DNA of 64,000 nt, taken from contig NC_087069.1 in assembly GCF_963678635.1 (NCBI RefSeq), positions 21,178,660 to 21,242,659 of the forward strand, given 5' to 3'. The translations under genes and the position numbers were made by a program. Origin of the DNA: Symsagittifera roscoffensis (taxonomy: Eukaryota; Xenacoelomorpha; Acoela; Convolutidae). Under the pieces are notes generated by a model. That model worked only from the letters and a program-made list of their open reading frames with translations, was not told the origin of the DNA and did not search any database. Below are positions 51,214-63,079 of the stretch, piece after piece (positions within the stretch are counted from its first letter, which is position 1; every line of letters starts with the position of its first letter).

Positions 51214-52450
51214 ACCTGACGATGCGGAAGCTAGACGAGATTTTAAACAATAGCAGAAGCGTCCTGCCTCAAGAGAGGACTCACGCCAGGCGACTGATGG
51301 AGACGGAGCCCACAGCTATGCCGGGGTTCAGCAGAGGTCAAGATCAAATTTCGAGTCTAATCATAGGGAGAGACCCGGGCAGCCCTGTCGAGGCCGGGTT
51401 GGACGAACCCAGTCCCACCGGAAGCGGATGCCACCTCGGGGACACGTTTGCCCACTATGCCACAAGTCAGATCAGTGCCAGACCTGACTACCGTCTCGCA
51501 GTACACAACAATGAACGCTTCGATGTTCGAGCCTCTGAATAGATCTCTTGAAACATTCATCACCAAGCTCTCGAATTCAACCGAGAGAGGAGAGAGGGCA
51601 AGAAGGACATTCAAAAAAGCCGAAATCGTACAAGGATGGCTGCATCGATACTTGGATAGAGGTGATGAAGTAACGTTTTGAGGAAGATAATCTCTCCAAG
51701 AAACAGGAATGACAAGTAACCTAGAGAACACGGCCCTAATTTGTGTAATGACGAAAAAGACAAATGAACGAGACAGCGCTCGCAAGATATTCGACATCTT
51801 GCTGAATCGCTTCGGCTCTGTTGTACATGGACATCAAGCTATGGTGAGGTTTCAAAAGAGACGTCAAAGAGATGACGAATCCATAGACAAGTTTTTGGAT
51901 GAACTTGAGTTACTCAGAAGGAGGAGCAACCCCGACGAGAGGATATCGGAGCGAAGCTTCGCCATTGCCTCTAAGTTCACGGATTGAAAAAAAGTGATGA
52001 GCTGAAAACCATGTTGGCCACCTACTTCACCCTATCGCTGGAACAGGTGCCCACGCCCGATGATTTGCGTATGAAGTCGCGTGAGTACTCGCTCATAAAA
52101 CCAAGGGCGCAAAATCGTTACAGCAATTACCGCAACTACAGCGAAACAAACACTGGCGCGAACTCCAGTTGGTATAGACCTCGTGACGACATGGATAAGA
52201 GGAGGTCATGTGCGAATTGTGGTTCAACAGACCACCATGTTTCCGCCTGTTCTACTTACAAACAAAACATGAAGACGATAGGCTATAATTTCTTGACGAC
52301 GACGTTGATGCGACCGACGAGGACCACGAAGAGTATGTGAGAGGACTCATAATTAAATATGGACCGAGATGCTTCTTCTGTTAGGACTCATAATTAAATA
52401 TGGACCGAGATGCTTCTTCTGTAACTTGGAGGGACACTTCAAGTCGGATT
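51214..52450 (+). pseudogene. gag: Copy D gag: capsid region and zinc knuckles (broken)
   Basis: Fragments in changing frames match the giant element. MRKLDEILNNSRS and LPQER match AKLDAILRGSTPQER. LNRFGSVVHGHQAMVRFQKR and DDESIDKFLDELELLRRRSN match the capsid. CANCGSTDHHVSAC is knuckle 1. Frameshifts occur near 51680 and 51985. The second knuckle (CFFC) is interrupted by a 45-base tandem duplication (about 52340-52430). Confidence 0.8.
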
Positions 52451-52539
52451 GCACTTAATTCTGGGATGCAGTAGCGGACGCGGAGCATCCCCGCCTTGGA
52501 GAGGCACTTTCGGGGGTTAAGGCAAGTCGAGCCCGCCTG

Positions 52540-53400
52540 ATGAATGAAGCCGAATCACGGAAGAAAAAGGTGACAACAGGCACCTTCACAACCAAGAAGG
52601 TGAAGACCTTACTTGATGAGGCGATTGCCTTGAGCCTGGAGGAAGAGTCAGCCGGTGCGCTCAAAGTGGATTTTGGCCTAGCGGCACGGACCGCATTACA
52701 GAATATTCAGCAAGAATTGGCTACCAAAGAGGTTGAGCAGTGGGTAAGGTCAGAGTTAGAGAATACAGAGCTGCCCGAGAAACTTGATCTTCTGGGAATA
52801 TTGACGAAGGAAGAGGATAACCAGGAACCCAGGAAGCAGGGTCTAAAGTTGAATGTCATCTCGGGAAAGACCTTCGGCATGACAAGAGAAGGGACGAAAA
52901 TAATGTCGATCATATCGGTCGCGGGCCATCAAGTGGTGAATCACACCTAGACATCTACGCTGATTACCTGAGAGAGAATGATTTCAAGTTGGACTCAAGG
53001 GCGGTACAAGCGTTGCTCACAACAGGAGGTCCTGGACTAATGAAATTAGATGGACATCACATCAAATTCCATGGCCCATATCCGATTTTGATGAATGTGG
53101 ACGGAATTTTGACGAATGTGACTAGGTAGGCCGGATCTTTATCAGTCGCGAAGAGCGTAAGGTCCGATGAATCGAACACAAGGCCATGCACGAACAAGAC
53201 GCAGTCCACACAGGCTGTGAAGCCGACCTGGCCGCGCATGTACTGGACGTGCAGGGTAGACAAATCTCCGTGAAAGGACTATTGGACACTAGAGCAGTGG
53301 TCAGTGTCATGCCTGTGAGCACTTGGACCTACATGGGTTTTGATAGCTCGTATCTGATTCCGACTAATATCAGAGTGTCAGCGGCTAATCATCTGCGGCA
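52540..53400 (+). pseudogene. Copy D protease region (truncated)
   Basis: It matches the region between Gag and protease (VISGKTFGMTREGTKIMSII) and the protease itself (GLLDTRAVVSVMPVSTW). The catalytic D-T-G has become D-T-R, so it is inactive. Similarity ends at VSAAN, residue about 755 of the intact protein, where a large deletion starts. Confidence 0.8.
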
Positions 53401-53424
53401 TTGTAGTGGATAATGCCGCAGATG
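53390..53424 (+). other. Perfect 13-bp inverted repeat at the copy D deletion junction
   Basis: CATCTGCGGCATT, nine bases, then AATGCCGCAGATG. On its left is protease sequence and on its right is sequence matching the giant element from about 39074. About 2.95 kb (rest of protease, RT, RNase H) is missing exactly here. Confidence 0.8.
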
Positions 53425-54578
53425 AGCTTGAACTGATAGCAGTGTCGAAACGTCCGACCAGATTACTTCCGCATGCTACGGTTGTCCGTACCAACTTGGA
53501 ACCATCAGTGCACGAAGCAACACCCTTGAAAAAGATATGGTGTGTCAAGTTGATGGATGTTGCCCACGCCCCGGAGATAAAAAGCGACAATTAAACATTG
53601 TAAAGACGTACCTGAAAGCCAGGTAACGGCTGTCGAATCTCTAAAGGGCTCAACGAAATGATAGAATGACGAGCAATTTAATGGGATGGATCGAGAACGG
53701 ATCACCTGACCCAGGAGATCTAGAGGAAGACAGCTATAAGATCTTGAAGCAATTTTATCTGAAAAGAAAGGATTTGTTGTACTTGAACAAAGACGCGATC
53801 GTGGCTTGTAAGCGCAAAGAAGAGGACAAGGTCCTTTACAAGTAAAATTCAATAGTGCTACGGAAAATTCAATGTATCAGACTGAATTGCTCTTTCGTTC
53901 ACATGATCAGATGGGCCATCAAGTCGTGGACAAAGTTTATAGAAGGATACAGAAACGGTTCGAATGACCGGGCTTGAAAAAGGCCTGTGAAAATGGACTT
54001 CGGCTTGCTTGTCAAGTCAACAGGCTAAGGACCCCAGGAAACGGAGGTTCCCCCTGCAGTCAATAGAGTTGTCAGGATTCAATGAGGTGGTGCCATTCGA
54101 TCATCAAAAAACATGTATAACAGCCATGGGCTACAATCAAGTGCTGGTAAGCATTGATCTTTTCACAAAGTACACAGAGGCAGCCCCCTGTATGACAGCA
54201 TCGGCGGAAGAAACGTGCGATCATTTGATAAATGTGTGGATAGCGAGACACAGTTGCCCCATCACATTCCAATCAGATAATGGCAAAGCATTCGTGGGTG
54301 ATCTCACGAAGGAGTTATTGAAGAGGTCGCAAGTGGCACAGGCCAACTCGACCACTTATCATCCACAAACGAATGGCCTAGTTGAAAGGCAAAATCGCGG
54401 GTTTGTGTCGATGCTGAGAGTTTATTGCTCACGATACATGGATGACTGGGATAGACACTTGCCGCAAGTGATGAGCGCTTATAACAGCGCAGAACATTCC
54501 ACCACAAGAATAAGTCCGCATATGATGCTAACTGGCCATGAGAAAACTCTTCCATTAACATTCTTCTACCCTGAGTAA
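53425..54578 (+). pseudogene. Copy D integrase (zinc region broken, DDE core open)
   Basis: It starts in the acidic linker before integrase (ELELIAVSKRPTRLL). The zinc region around 53880-54030 is out of frame. ORF 54009-54578 holds an intact-looking catalytic core: FDHQKTC (first Asp), FQSDNGKAF (second Asp), NGLVERQNR (Glu). It ends FFYPE followed by a stop, where the intact protein continues to the GPY/F module. Confidence 0.8.
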
Positions 54579-54639
54579 CCTCAACCTCCAAAATGATTTC
54601 TTCTACTCTCAAAATGATTTATGCAGGAGGAACACGCAA

Positions 54640-55736
54640 CAGGCGCAAATCAGACAAAAAAAGAGATTTGATAAAAGGACTGCGGATGCAAAACCTTACT
54701 CGGTCGGGGATTATGTCTGGGTGTTCCAGGAAGTAGTTCCGTCAAAAAGGACCAAAAAATTATTTAAAAAAATGGCGTGGTCCAGGAGGAAGAATAAGTA
54801 CATCAAGGAGGTCGTTTTTATCGATTGAGTACCGAACGAGCGGCTCATTACGAAAACATAAAGCCACACAAGGCCTCATCAGAGGACTGGTGTATCCCAG
54901 CTGACATGCATGAGGAAGACTAATTGATAGTGGATCCTGCCTGCGAGGTGACTGAAAGAGGCACGCGCGACAAAAACGATGTGAATGAGGTGGTAGATAA
55001 TTGCGATCTGCCACTGGACATGGAGTTAACCGAGCGAGTGGATGTGGACAACGAAACTCTTCCATATGCCGAAGAAGACTGGGACGGTCGAGAACAAACT
55101 GAAGTTGATAAAAGGAGTACAGTCTGAATTTCCCTTCACCATGGAAACACGCCAGACCAAAAGAGGAAACAGCAAGTAGGAGTACAACGCGTATGGCGAG
55201 GATTTTCTCATAGACAGGATGGTTTTGAGCGACATGATGGACTCGCTAGTGGGACTGCACAGAGTAGTGGTGCGACAAGAGATCGACCTAGTCAACGACA
55301 CAGAACAGGATTGGATCGACGATTGCTCTGAATCGAAGTGACATTCGAACCGGAGACCGAGGAGATGCTTGAGCAAGAATTGACAAACCTGCGAATACTC
55401 GAATGGCTCCACGATCTGCCAGCAGACCCAAAAGAGACCATCTTGACGATTCAAGGAGTCGATCATCACAGCATCAAATACATCAGTCACGACAATACTG
55501 AGTCCATTTGGGTCGCTCCAGATAGTCCTTTACGCGTTCCAGAATGCAATCTCGATCTGCTCAATTTTGGGCGATCGACGGGGACTTCGATGGATATTTT
55601 TGTCCGCGGAGTGGGGGTAGGACTCACCCAAGCCAAAAATTTGATGACTAAAAATTTAAAATCGGCAATGGAAACCAAAGAGCTGGAAACGGAGGGCGAA
55701 AACGCTAAAAAAAACACCTTTCGGACGAATTTTTGA
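54640..55736 (+). pseudogene. Copy D post-integrase tail (GPY/F to start of macro-like region)
   Basis: Broken pieces match WVFQEVVPSK, the GPF module region, the acidic linker (EEDWDGREQTEVDK) and GTSMDIFVRGVGVGLTQAKN. Similarity stops at FRTNF, at the edge of the macro-like domain, where copy D ends. Confidence 0.7.
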
Positions 55737-55740
55737 ACCT

Positions 55741-56032
55741 TAATTTGATCTACCAAACCACTATTGATCTACCAAACCAACGTACGTGCGCTTAGACTCG
55801 CCTGGAGATGTTGGCACCAAGATGGTCTCAGCAACTTCCAGATAGTCCCCAGTTTTGTAGACAACACGTTGTCTTCGCCTCCCAGCCTCAGTTCCACCTT
55901 CTTATCAGAACGCGGCACCTTGATGACTTCTGGCATCTTCTCAAGTAGCAGACGTAGACTCGGTTTCTCTCTCTCCTCTGATCAACATCGACTATTTTCT
56001 CTGTCCAGAACCTCAACATTTAACCTCAAAAT
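55741..56032. other. Junction segment between copy D and minus-strand remnants
   Basis: A short direct duplication (GATCTACCAAACCA at about 55748 and 55768) marks the end of copy D. No gene is seen. Confidence 0.35.
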
Positions 56033-56545
56033 TTATATAGGCATCCCGGCCTCCGGATCCAAGAAAGTGTTGTAGGCCATCCCCATCACCACAGATACGT
56101 ACTGGTACTCCCCCCGCTTCGTGGGCTTCGAATAATCTTCTGCCAGAGCCATGTTACGATGCACGTCATAATCCTCGCCGAACTTTTTGATGGAGAACCT
56201 CCGTATTTCATCAAGCTTTCCATGGTTCTCCAGAGACTGCCTCGAACCATCTCCCTTAGCGATCCCAGTACTCTGGTACACGTTAAAGATGACGGCTGAG
56301 ACTTGCCTTTCTTTTGTTTTTTCCCCTGTCACTTTCTGACTACATGCCTGGACGGTGGTGGCTGGCATAACTGACATGATCCATCTCAAGAAACAGGTGG
56401 TATCTTTCCTCTGCGCCAGAGTTAGTCCCGATTTGTCTCGAGCAACATGTTGCCTCAAAATCTGATACACGCGCAAGCCCTTGTCGCCTAACTTGGGTCT
56501 GTCGCATGAAGTCAGCATCTCCAAGCCACTCCTGCGAAGCTCCAC
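56033..56545 (-). CDS. Hypothetical protein remnant, 170 aa
   Basis: ORF with ATG start and a balanced composition (RRSGLEMLTSCDRPKLGDKG, QHVARDKSGLTLAQRKDTTC, IRRFSIKKFGEDYDVHRNMA). Rows of charged residues and evenly spread aromatics look like real protein. I find no counterpart in the giant element and recognise no family. It may belong to another mobile element or to cargo that copy E alone carried. Confidence 0.4.
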   Translation of the reverse strand: MELRRSGLEMLTSCDRPKLGDKGLRVYQILRQHVARDKSGLTLAQRKDTTCFLRWIMSVMPATTVQACSQKVTGEKTKERQVSAVIFNVYQSTGIAKGDGSRQSLENHGKLDEIRRFSIKKFGEDYDVHRNMALAEDYSKPTKRGEYQYVSVVMGMAYNTFLDPEAGMPI

Positions 56546-56879
56546 GTAAACATCAACTGCCCCGCCGTCCTGACAAAAGGATTCGCCATCAATGGGTGTG
56601 CCGATGAGGGTATCCTCATCTTATCTTCCAGAAACTCAAGCAGCAAGCAAGTTCTCCCAAGTTCGTCCTAGCTGATTCTTCAACTCCAGCTTATTCACTT
56701 CAGCTCTTTGTTGGGTAGCCCAACTCCGACGCTTCCTGGAGATTCCGCGATCAAGTTTCTTCAGGCAGCTTTCTAATTCTTTCATGATTTCTAGGGCTAA
56801 CCACCAGGAGTTTCTCGGTCATTTGTCATTTGTTTCCTTACACTCTGGTGTTTAGTTGAGATCCAATACTTGTCAAGGT

Positions 56880-57197
56880 CTATTTCCCACATCTGTCCAC
56901 TGGCACACATTTTTTTGCATTCGCCTTGTGAGGTTTGAAGTCTTCTTCCATCGCTGGAGTCGTCGAGGCCTCCATTTCGACTAACACTTCCACCAACCCC
57001 TGGATCATTGAATTTCCCTTGTAGGCCATTGTCTTCCACCTCGCTAGAAACATGGGAGCCGTCTCCTTCAAGTTCTTTTCAGAAACCGCCTCCGAGGAAG
57101 GACTCGTTTCTTCTACCTCCCTTTTTCTTTTCCTAGACCATATACCTCTGCTCGGCGGCGTAGTCATAATCATAACTGATTCCATTTCTGTGTACAT
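56880..57197 (-). CDS. Hypothetical protein remnant, 105 aa
   Basis: ORF with ATG start and a basic segment (WSRKRKREVEETSPSSEA) followed by a helical part. It is in the same frame as the open pieces at 57312-57983, from which it is separated by an AT-rich stretch with a stop. This could be one decayed gene or one with a short intron. Unknown family. Confidence 0.35.
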   Translation of the reverse strand: MYTEMESVMIMTTPPSRGIWSRKRKREVEETSPSSEAVSEKNLKETAPMFLARWKTMAYKGNSMIQGLVEVLVEMEASTTPAMEEDFKPHKANAKKCVPVDRCGK

Positions 57198-57311
57198 CCC
57201 CTTTATCCTACTCTTACCCCTCCCACTTCTCTAGCCATAAGAAAATTAATATCTTTAGTTATAATATCAGTTTTACTCTTATCATCAATTTTATTCTTTA
57301 TTTTCAGTTTT

Positions 57312-57983
57312 TTAATTTGGAGTAGAGCTATCTTTACATGATTTTTCATCGGCACTCTGCATCTGTTCCCTCAGTCGAACCATCTTCTCTAGCAACTCTC
57401 CTCTCGCTTTCTTGTCTAGTCCGGTGACCATCAGGACAGGCTCTCCAAATCCTATCACAGTGTCCCACAACACCTCTTTGAAATCGCCCAGCCCGACTTT
57501 TCGTTCCACTTTCTGGTTGCATTCTCTCAAGAAGTCCTGCCATGCCTTCTCACCCAGCGTGCTCAGGAACATCCCCTTACTCTATTCAAAGGCGTTTTTT
57601 TCTCTCATTTCAGTGCTCAAGAGCACCATCCCCAAGTTAGAGGGTTCGCTCGCCAGAGGCAGCTCAAGATTTTTGCGGGGAGACCCCAAGGGTGGGGTGG
57701 CTGTGTCCGCCCAGTCATCACCACTCAAGTCTTGTGGCAGCTCACGCGTGGTGCCAGGACTGAAATTCCCGGTCACCGCTCCTTCTTCTGGCTTAGTCCC
57801 TAACTCCATTTCTTCTCCAGCTTCGCCGAGGGTTTCGTCCATACTTTCTCCCTCCCCTGACCCCGCTTGATGCATCCTTGAATCTATTTCCAAAGGGAAG
57901 GCTTCTCTCATCCTCTGGGGTGCCGACTGACAGGGGTGAAAATGTTGTTGGGTCCGTTGCTTTGTGTTCAGCGAGGGGTACAT
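57312..57983 (-). pseudogene. Hypothetical protein remnant, about 220 aa with one in-frame stop
   Basis: Two open pieces (57983-57582 and 57572-57312) share one frame and are split only by a TAG at 57584-57582. The first is acidic and Pro/Gly/Ser-rich. The second is helical and capsid-like in feel (FLSTLGEKAWQDFLRECNQK, KARGELLEKMVRLREQMQ). It starts right where similarity of copy E to the 1082-residue protein ends. A Gag of another retroelement is possible but unproven. Confidence 0.35.
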
Positions 57984-60306
57984 ATAGGGTCTCTGCCGCG
58001 TCCAATTTTTGTTCCTACTGTCGCAACTCGCAACTCCACCTCCTCCAACCCATAAGGTGCTAGATGCTTTCTCGTGCTTCTTGCCATGTCATCCTTCAGA
58101 GCTTTGTGTCCTTCCTGCATAATCACCCTCTCCTTGTCCCATGCGGGCATTCTGCTCTCAAGTCCAGCCTTCTCAAGTGTCTTTAGAACATCCCTAACTT
58201 CATACTTGTGAGGCATCGAACCCCGCATCTTCTTTGCTTGAGTAATCCTTGAACTTATTTTGATCCTGCAAATGTGGAAATACACTACACCGCGGTTGAG
58301 TATCCGATGAACAAGGGATACCAACTGTCCGTGAACGCTTACTGCTGCCGCTCCACTGCTTCTCTCGCATTTAATGACGGGACTACCATCGGGCTATTCA
58401 TTATCAACGTCATCCGTCTCACCATCGCGAACTCGGGAATCACGGCGGGCAACAAGTCCCACTCAAGTATCGTTTCTAGCTACTTTTTCGTGAACTCAAA
58501 ACTCTTCGTCCACGCTGGGATCCCCATGACCTCTCTCATGTTTCTGGCCATTGGATTCAAGTTCCAGAACTTCGGGTAGGCTTCGATGGGACTTTCTCGT
58601 TTTTCCTTCATTCTGCACTGCAGCTGGCCCCTGAAGTTGAGAACTATTAAATCTGGGTCCTCCACATTCCCGAACAGCAACGTTTCGCTCATCCGTGCTA
58701 TCAAGTCATCCTACCAGCACAATTTAGTGCCGTCCCATCCAGAATGCTGATTAAACTTACGCATACCACTGAATACGATGTCACAAGGGGATACGGAAAG
58801 GCATACGTCACGGCTGGCCCGTAGACGCAAGTCACCACCTCCCCCAGTCCTCTGATCATTCCCAAGGGGTCCGATCTCATCGCTAGACACAATTCGGTTA
58901 GGAGGAGTATGCCTCCATTTGCCTCCCTCATCCCTTCTCTAGTCTTCGGATTTCTTTCCTCGCCTGTCAAGTACCGGTTCTTCATCAAGATGTGTTCCAC
59001 CAGCGGTGTCTTTAGTCTGGCAGCACATTTGTAGAAATATGTCTCCACACTTCAGTGGGCCTTTCTCACTGACAGTGGTTCGCTATACTTCATTAATCGA
59101 TGAAACGCAGTCAAATTTCCATGCGTCAAGAGTATCAGCGTCAAATACCTGTCGATCATGAGGGTCAACACACCTCTGCTAAACATGTATGCCGGACCCA
59201 TGTTGAACAAGTACCTGGGGTATATCAGATACAAGGCCAGTAGCAGGTTGATGGGCATGTTCAAGAAGTCCTGCACAAACGCCTCGAAAATGGCGTTCCC
59301 CGCATAAAACACTTTGTCCATGTATTTCTTCTCCCAGCATGGATTTAAGAATCTCAAGAATCCGTACGTCGTCCTGGTCCTCACCCTTCGCATGCTCACT
59401 CCAGAAATCGCCGATAGTGACCTCGTTGGCTGACAAATCTCCCCACTGTCATTTCTCTCAACTCTGCGATCTCAAGCAGTTCCTCCAGAAAATCCCAGAT
59501 CTGCCTGACCAGGAGAGGTGCGCTATCCCTCGTCTTGTTCGTCGCAATCTCCAGTCCTGGTGTTAGGAAAGGCCACCTACCTCTCTCCTGCGTCAGACGA
59601 TATCCAATCGACTCTAGCTGCTTTTCGGCTGCCGCTACGTTTGTGCGTTCATTGATCGGTCCTCTCGCGATGCTGGTAGATCTCGTTATCGTCAGATCCA
59701 TGCTCCGAAACCACAGGCTGGCTGTCATATGAGCTATCACTGGATGATCGTCCCCCACCTCCGGGTTGAATTTCAACTGCCGGGCAAGATTCGACACCTC
59801 AAGACAAAGGACCTCGTCCAACTCAATCAAGATGTCCGCGAGCTCATAAAAGCTCCTCAGAGCATGGGACACACCCGCCCATGCTGCCACCACTTCAGAC
59901 TTCAGAAGCCTCAAATTCAACGGCTCTAGCTCACGATTTGGTGCTGCAGTAACATTCGCCATCCATTGCCCTCTGCTATCAGGATCAACATAGCATACAC
60001 GAACTGCTGAACTGGTGGCATGCCTGCGTAGCGTGGCGATGACGCAAACACCACCTTCGTTTTTGATCCCAATCGGGAAGCTACCAACTCCTGTACTTCG
60101 TTCATCGCTGCAAACAGCGTCTGGATCGCCTCCCAGATTTTCTTTGGTGTCGGCCTCCCACTCCTCGAGTGCTCAAGTAGAACGGCTGCATGTAGATGGT
60201 CGTTCATCCCCGCGAATAGCAACAGCTCCGCCTCAAACGGTGTTTCAGTGTCAACATCTGATTTAGTTCCATGCCTGGTAATAGATATACCAGCGTTTCT
60301 GGCCAA
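57968..60306 (-). pseudogene. Copy E homologue of the 1082-aa orphan (broken, 3' truncated)
   Basis: Successive fragments match residues 1 to about 700 of the intact protein in order: FAGMNDHLHA, LEPLNLRLLKSE, ASLWFRSMD, PINLLLALYLIYPRYLFN, LCLAMRSDPLGMIRGL, YPKFWNLNPMA, EVRDVLKTLEKAGLE. At least seven frame changes or stops occur. The C-terminal third, including the acidic end motif, is absent. Confidence 0.85.
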
Positions 60307-60956
60307 AACAATTTCGGGGACTTTCCCTCGAAATCCGGTCCCGCCACGATGATAGCTCTCGCTGCTCCAGGATCTGATCGCTCAAAAATCGCCACTGTCT
60401 TGGCGAGCTGCGAGGTTCCATTCGATATCCTGTACCTTGGGTCTTCGGCCAGCTTCGGACCCGTATATGCAGTGTCAGGAAGCCCCATACTTTTCGGCTC
60501 AAGAAGCTTCTCCACTGCCCTCAGCTGCGCGGGAATCGTCACTCTAATCGTGGCCACGCTAGTCCGATGCTTGGGTGGCTCCAATATTTGGCCTAGACTT
60601 TCCAGCTCTTTGAGAGGTCTGTAATTGATTGGCCCCATTATTGACCTCTGGGCAATTCCCGTCAAGTCCGCAGTCTCCAGTGTCATAGCTCGAGGAAAGT
60701 GCGCCTCATGGGCCTTCAGCTAATCCACGCAATAATGATTGCTCAAGTCCTCGTATGACAGACTCTTGAGTCCCAGAAACTCCGCTACCTCTGGTCTACA
60801 GGCCAGATTCTCGAGATCGAGATCTTCCACCCGCCCAAGGTACCGGGCTCTGCTCGTTTCTCCCGGACCTTCTGTCTTCTTCCTATTGTCCACCACCACT
60901 ACCGATGACACTATCAAGCTCTGGGGCGTAGAAGACTCCGCTTCGTCTCTTTCCAT
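60204..60956 (-). pseudogene. Copy E homologue of the 250-aa orphan (one stop)
   Basis: It starts at the conserved ATG and is interrupted by a stop after SNHYCVD (60720), but continues in the same frame (AHEAHFPRAMTLETADLTG) to a TGA that overlaps an ATG of the next ORF as ATGA. The following ORF is in the -1 frame, as in the intact element, although the exact stop/start bases differ (TAATG there). Confidence 0.8.
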
Positions 60957-61099
60957 GGGTGTTGAACCTAGTTGTCTGCTTCTGCTGCTTCTTGAGCTTC
61001 CCCTAGAGTCTACCCTTCCCCCAAGTGATCAACCACGGGGCTAGCTGAGAATAAGGAAGGTTTCGGGGGCGGACCAAAGGTGAACTGACGAGTCTCCAC

Positions 61100-61542
61100 C
61101 AGATCAGACTCGAGGAAAATTATGTGTTACTGGAAGACACCGTTCAGCCACTCCGTGCCCCTGGGCCTGTCGAAGTGGATGCCGTCCGAGGTTAAATTCT
61201 CCGGAAGGGGATCCTCCATCATTCTTGCTATGTCAAGGAACCTCACGGGCTGTTGAATTTGCCCTGATGATTCCGTTGATATGGCGCCCTCTTTCATTCA
61301 TATCTCGCGTTCTGGTCGGACATCACATTGTAGGGGACGGTGCAAATGGTGAGCACTGCTGGGTCCAAATAGATTCTCAGCTCCTCAAGAATGCAGCTCA
61401 CTTTGTCTTGTAGCCTCATCATTTTTCTTGCCTCGCCCCTGGACACGTCGTTGGTTCCCATCGTCAACGTGTGTGGGTAAAGCTCATTAAGTGTGGCTTT
61501 TTTGAATGTTGCCGGCACCGACTTCCAGAAATGATCTGCCAT
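61100..61542 (-). pseudogene. Copy E homologue of the SGNH protein, internally deleted
   Basis: MADHFWKSVPATFKKATLNE joins directly to LYPHTLTMGTNDVSRGEARK. The coiled coil and the GDSL serine block have been lost by an in-frame internal deletion. Block III (GTND) and, further on near 61160-61190, block V (DGIHFDRPRG) remain. It cannot be an active esterase. Confidence 0.8.
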
Positions 61543-62050
61543 TACCGTGCTTCTTTCTCAAGAGTTCTCACAAAAAACGTTTCTCGAAAAATACCTTACT
61601 TGGATCAACTCAAGAAACACCTTTCCCAGATTAACACTCAAGAAATTTCTTTCTTCAATACTAATTGCGAGAAGCTGCTCAATGTCTTTTTCTTTCTAAT
61701 GTTAATCGTATCTTTTCAATCCATTTGTCGTTATTGTGTTTTGATTCAAAACCAATCGGAAAAAAAAACTGAGTTTTAAACCAGGATATTTTCTCGCTCG
61801 TGACTAACCTGAACCTCGCCCCTTACTACCTTTAAATTTTTATCCTAGCAGTTTCAAGATCAAATGATTCTCTTACACATTAAAAACATGCAGATTTATC
61901 TTATGTTTCAGCACCATAACGTTTGTATTGAAAATTCTTGTTACAATTGTCATGCCAATCATTTTAAAACCTAATTTTCTGACGCGTGCCCCCTTATACC
62001 TAGCTCAAGATCCTCGTGCCCCCCTAACTCCAGACTCTCGTGTTCTCCCG
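61543..62050 (-). other. Copy E spacer between pol and SGNH remnant
   Basis: Non-coding, in the place of 41865-42371 of the intact element. I see no clearly conserved splice acceptor. Confidence 0.4.
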
Positions 62051-62898
62051 AAGCTCAGGCGCAGCTCAAGTAGTACTTCTTGTGTAGATGTATCCTTATT
62101 TCCGTCTATGCAAAGACCACGTGCAAGATGGCGTATAATCCCTGGGGACTCAATTTACCCCTGTCCGGATCATAGACTGGCATTTAAACCTCTTCTCTCC
62201 TTCTTTTGACCGGGATGCTGGGGATCTATCGCATTTCTCTCGTTAGTTCTTGTCACCAAAAACACAGATATTTGCGGAAAACACAGAGCAGAAACTTGAG
62301 ACACTGAGGGTGGAAGTGCAGCCATTTTCCCCCAATCTTGGTCTCTGTCTGAACACAAACTCCACATTCTGGTATTCTATCTTAAAATCGGCTTCCAATC
62401 TGGTGTTAAAACTCAAATTGACAGCTGTTATGCAAATTGCACTGGTCCTATCTGGCAAGATAAAGTCAATGTCCGTGATCGGGATGTTCTCTGAGTACTC
62501 ACTCGGTATCTCAAACTTGGTCTTGAAACTTCTTCCGATGGTAGGCTCGGCTTCTTCCAGATCCAAGTTCAGTCCATTAGTCTCTCTCTTTCCCTTGAGC
62601 TTCTTTATTATCAAATTATCGGTGTGGGTTAGTCCTACCCCCACTCCCCGGACAAAAATATTTATTGACGTCCCCGTCGATGGTGCTGGGCTCAAGTTGT
62701 CAGGTGGTATGTCCAGCGGCTGGTCAGTCGTCCTCCAGCCAAACACCGGTTCCCCGCCTTTACATGCTTTGCTGCAGACATGTCGACCTGCATGATAGTT
62801 TGCCCCTCCTTCTCGTCAGCTTCCAGACTGTGGATCCACTCAAGTATCCTCAGATTTGTGTTCTCCTTTCTTTCTATCTCGCTCTGTTCTAGGTCCAT
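62051..62898 (-). pseudogene. Copy E pol C-terminus with macro-like domain (broken)
   Basis: It contains NIFVRGVGVGLTHTDNLIIK, ICITAVNLSFNTRLEADFK, VFLVTRTNERNAIDP, then MPVYDPDRGKLSPQGLYAIL and HLHKKYYLS. These follow the intact C-terminal domain in order, with frameshifts near 62300 and 62190 and one stop near the end. It shows that the macro-like domain is shared by the family. Confidence 0.8.
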
Positions 62899-63079
62899 TT
62901 TTTTCTCTGGTGCTCACTGTCGTCGATGATCTCTCACTCTTTATCGGCTGTCAGCTCGCCCACGTTCACCAACTCCTACCCTAGCTCTTCAGGCCTTATC
63001 TTGTCGATCAAGAAGTCGTCACCATACCTGTTGTACCTCATGCCTGTCTTCTTTCGACCACCTTTTCTCGTCTCCGTCG

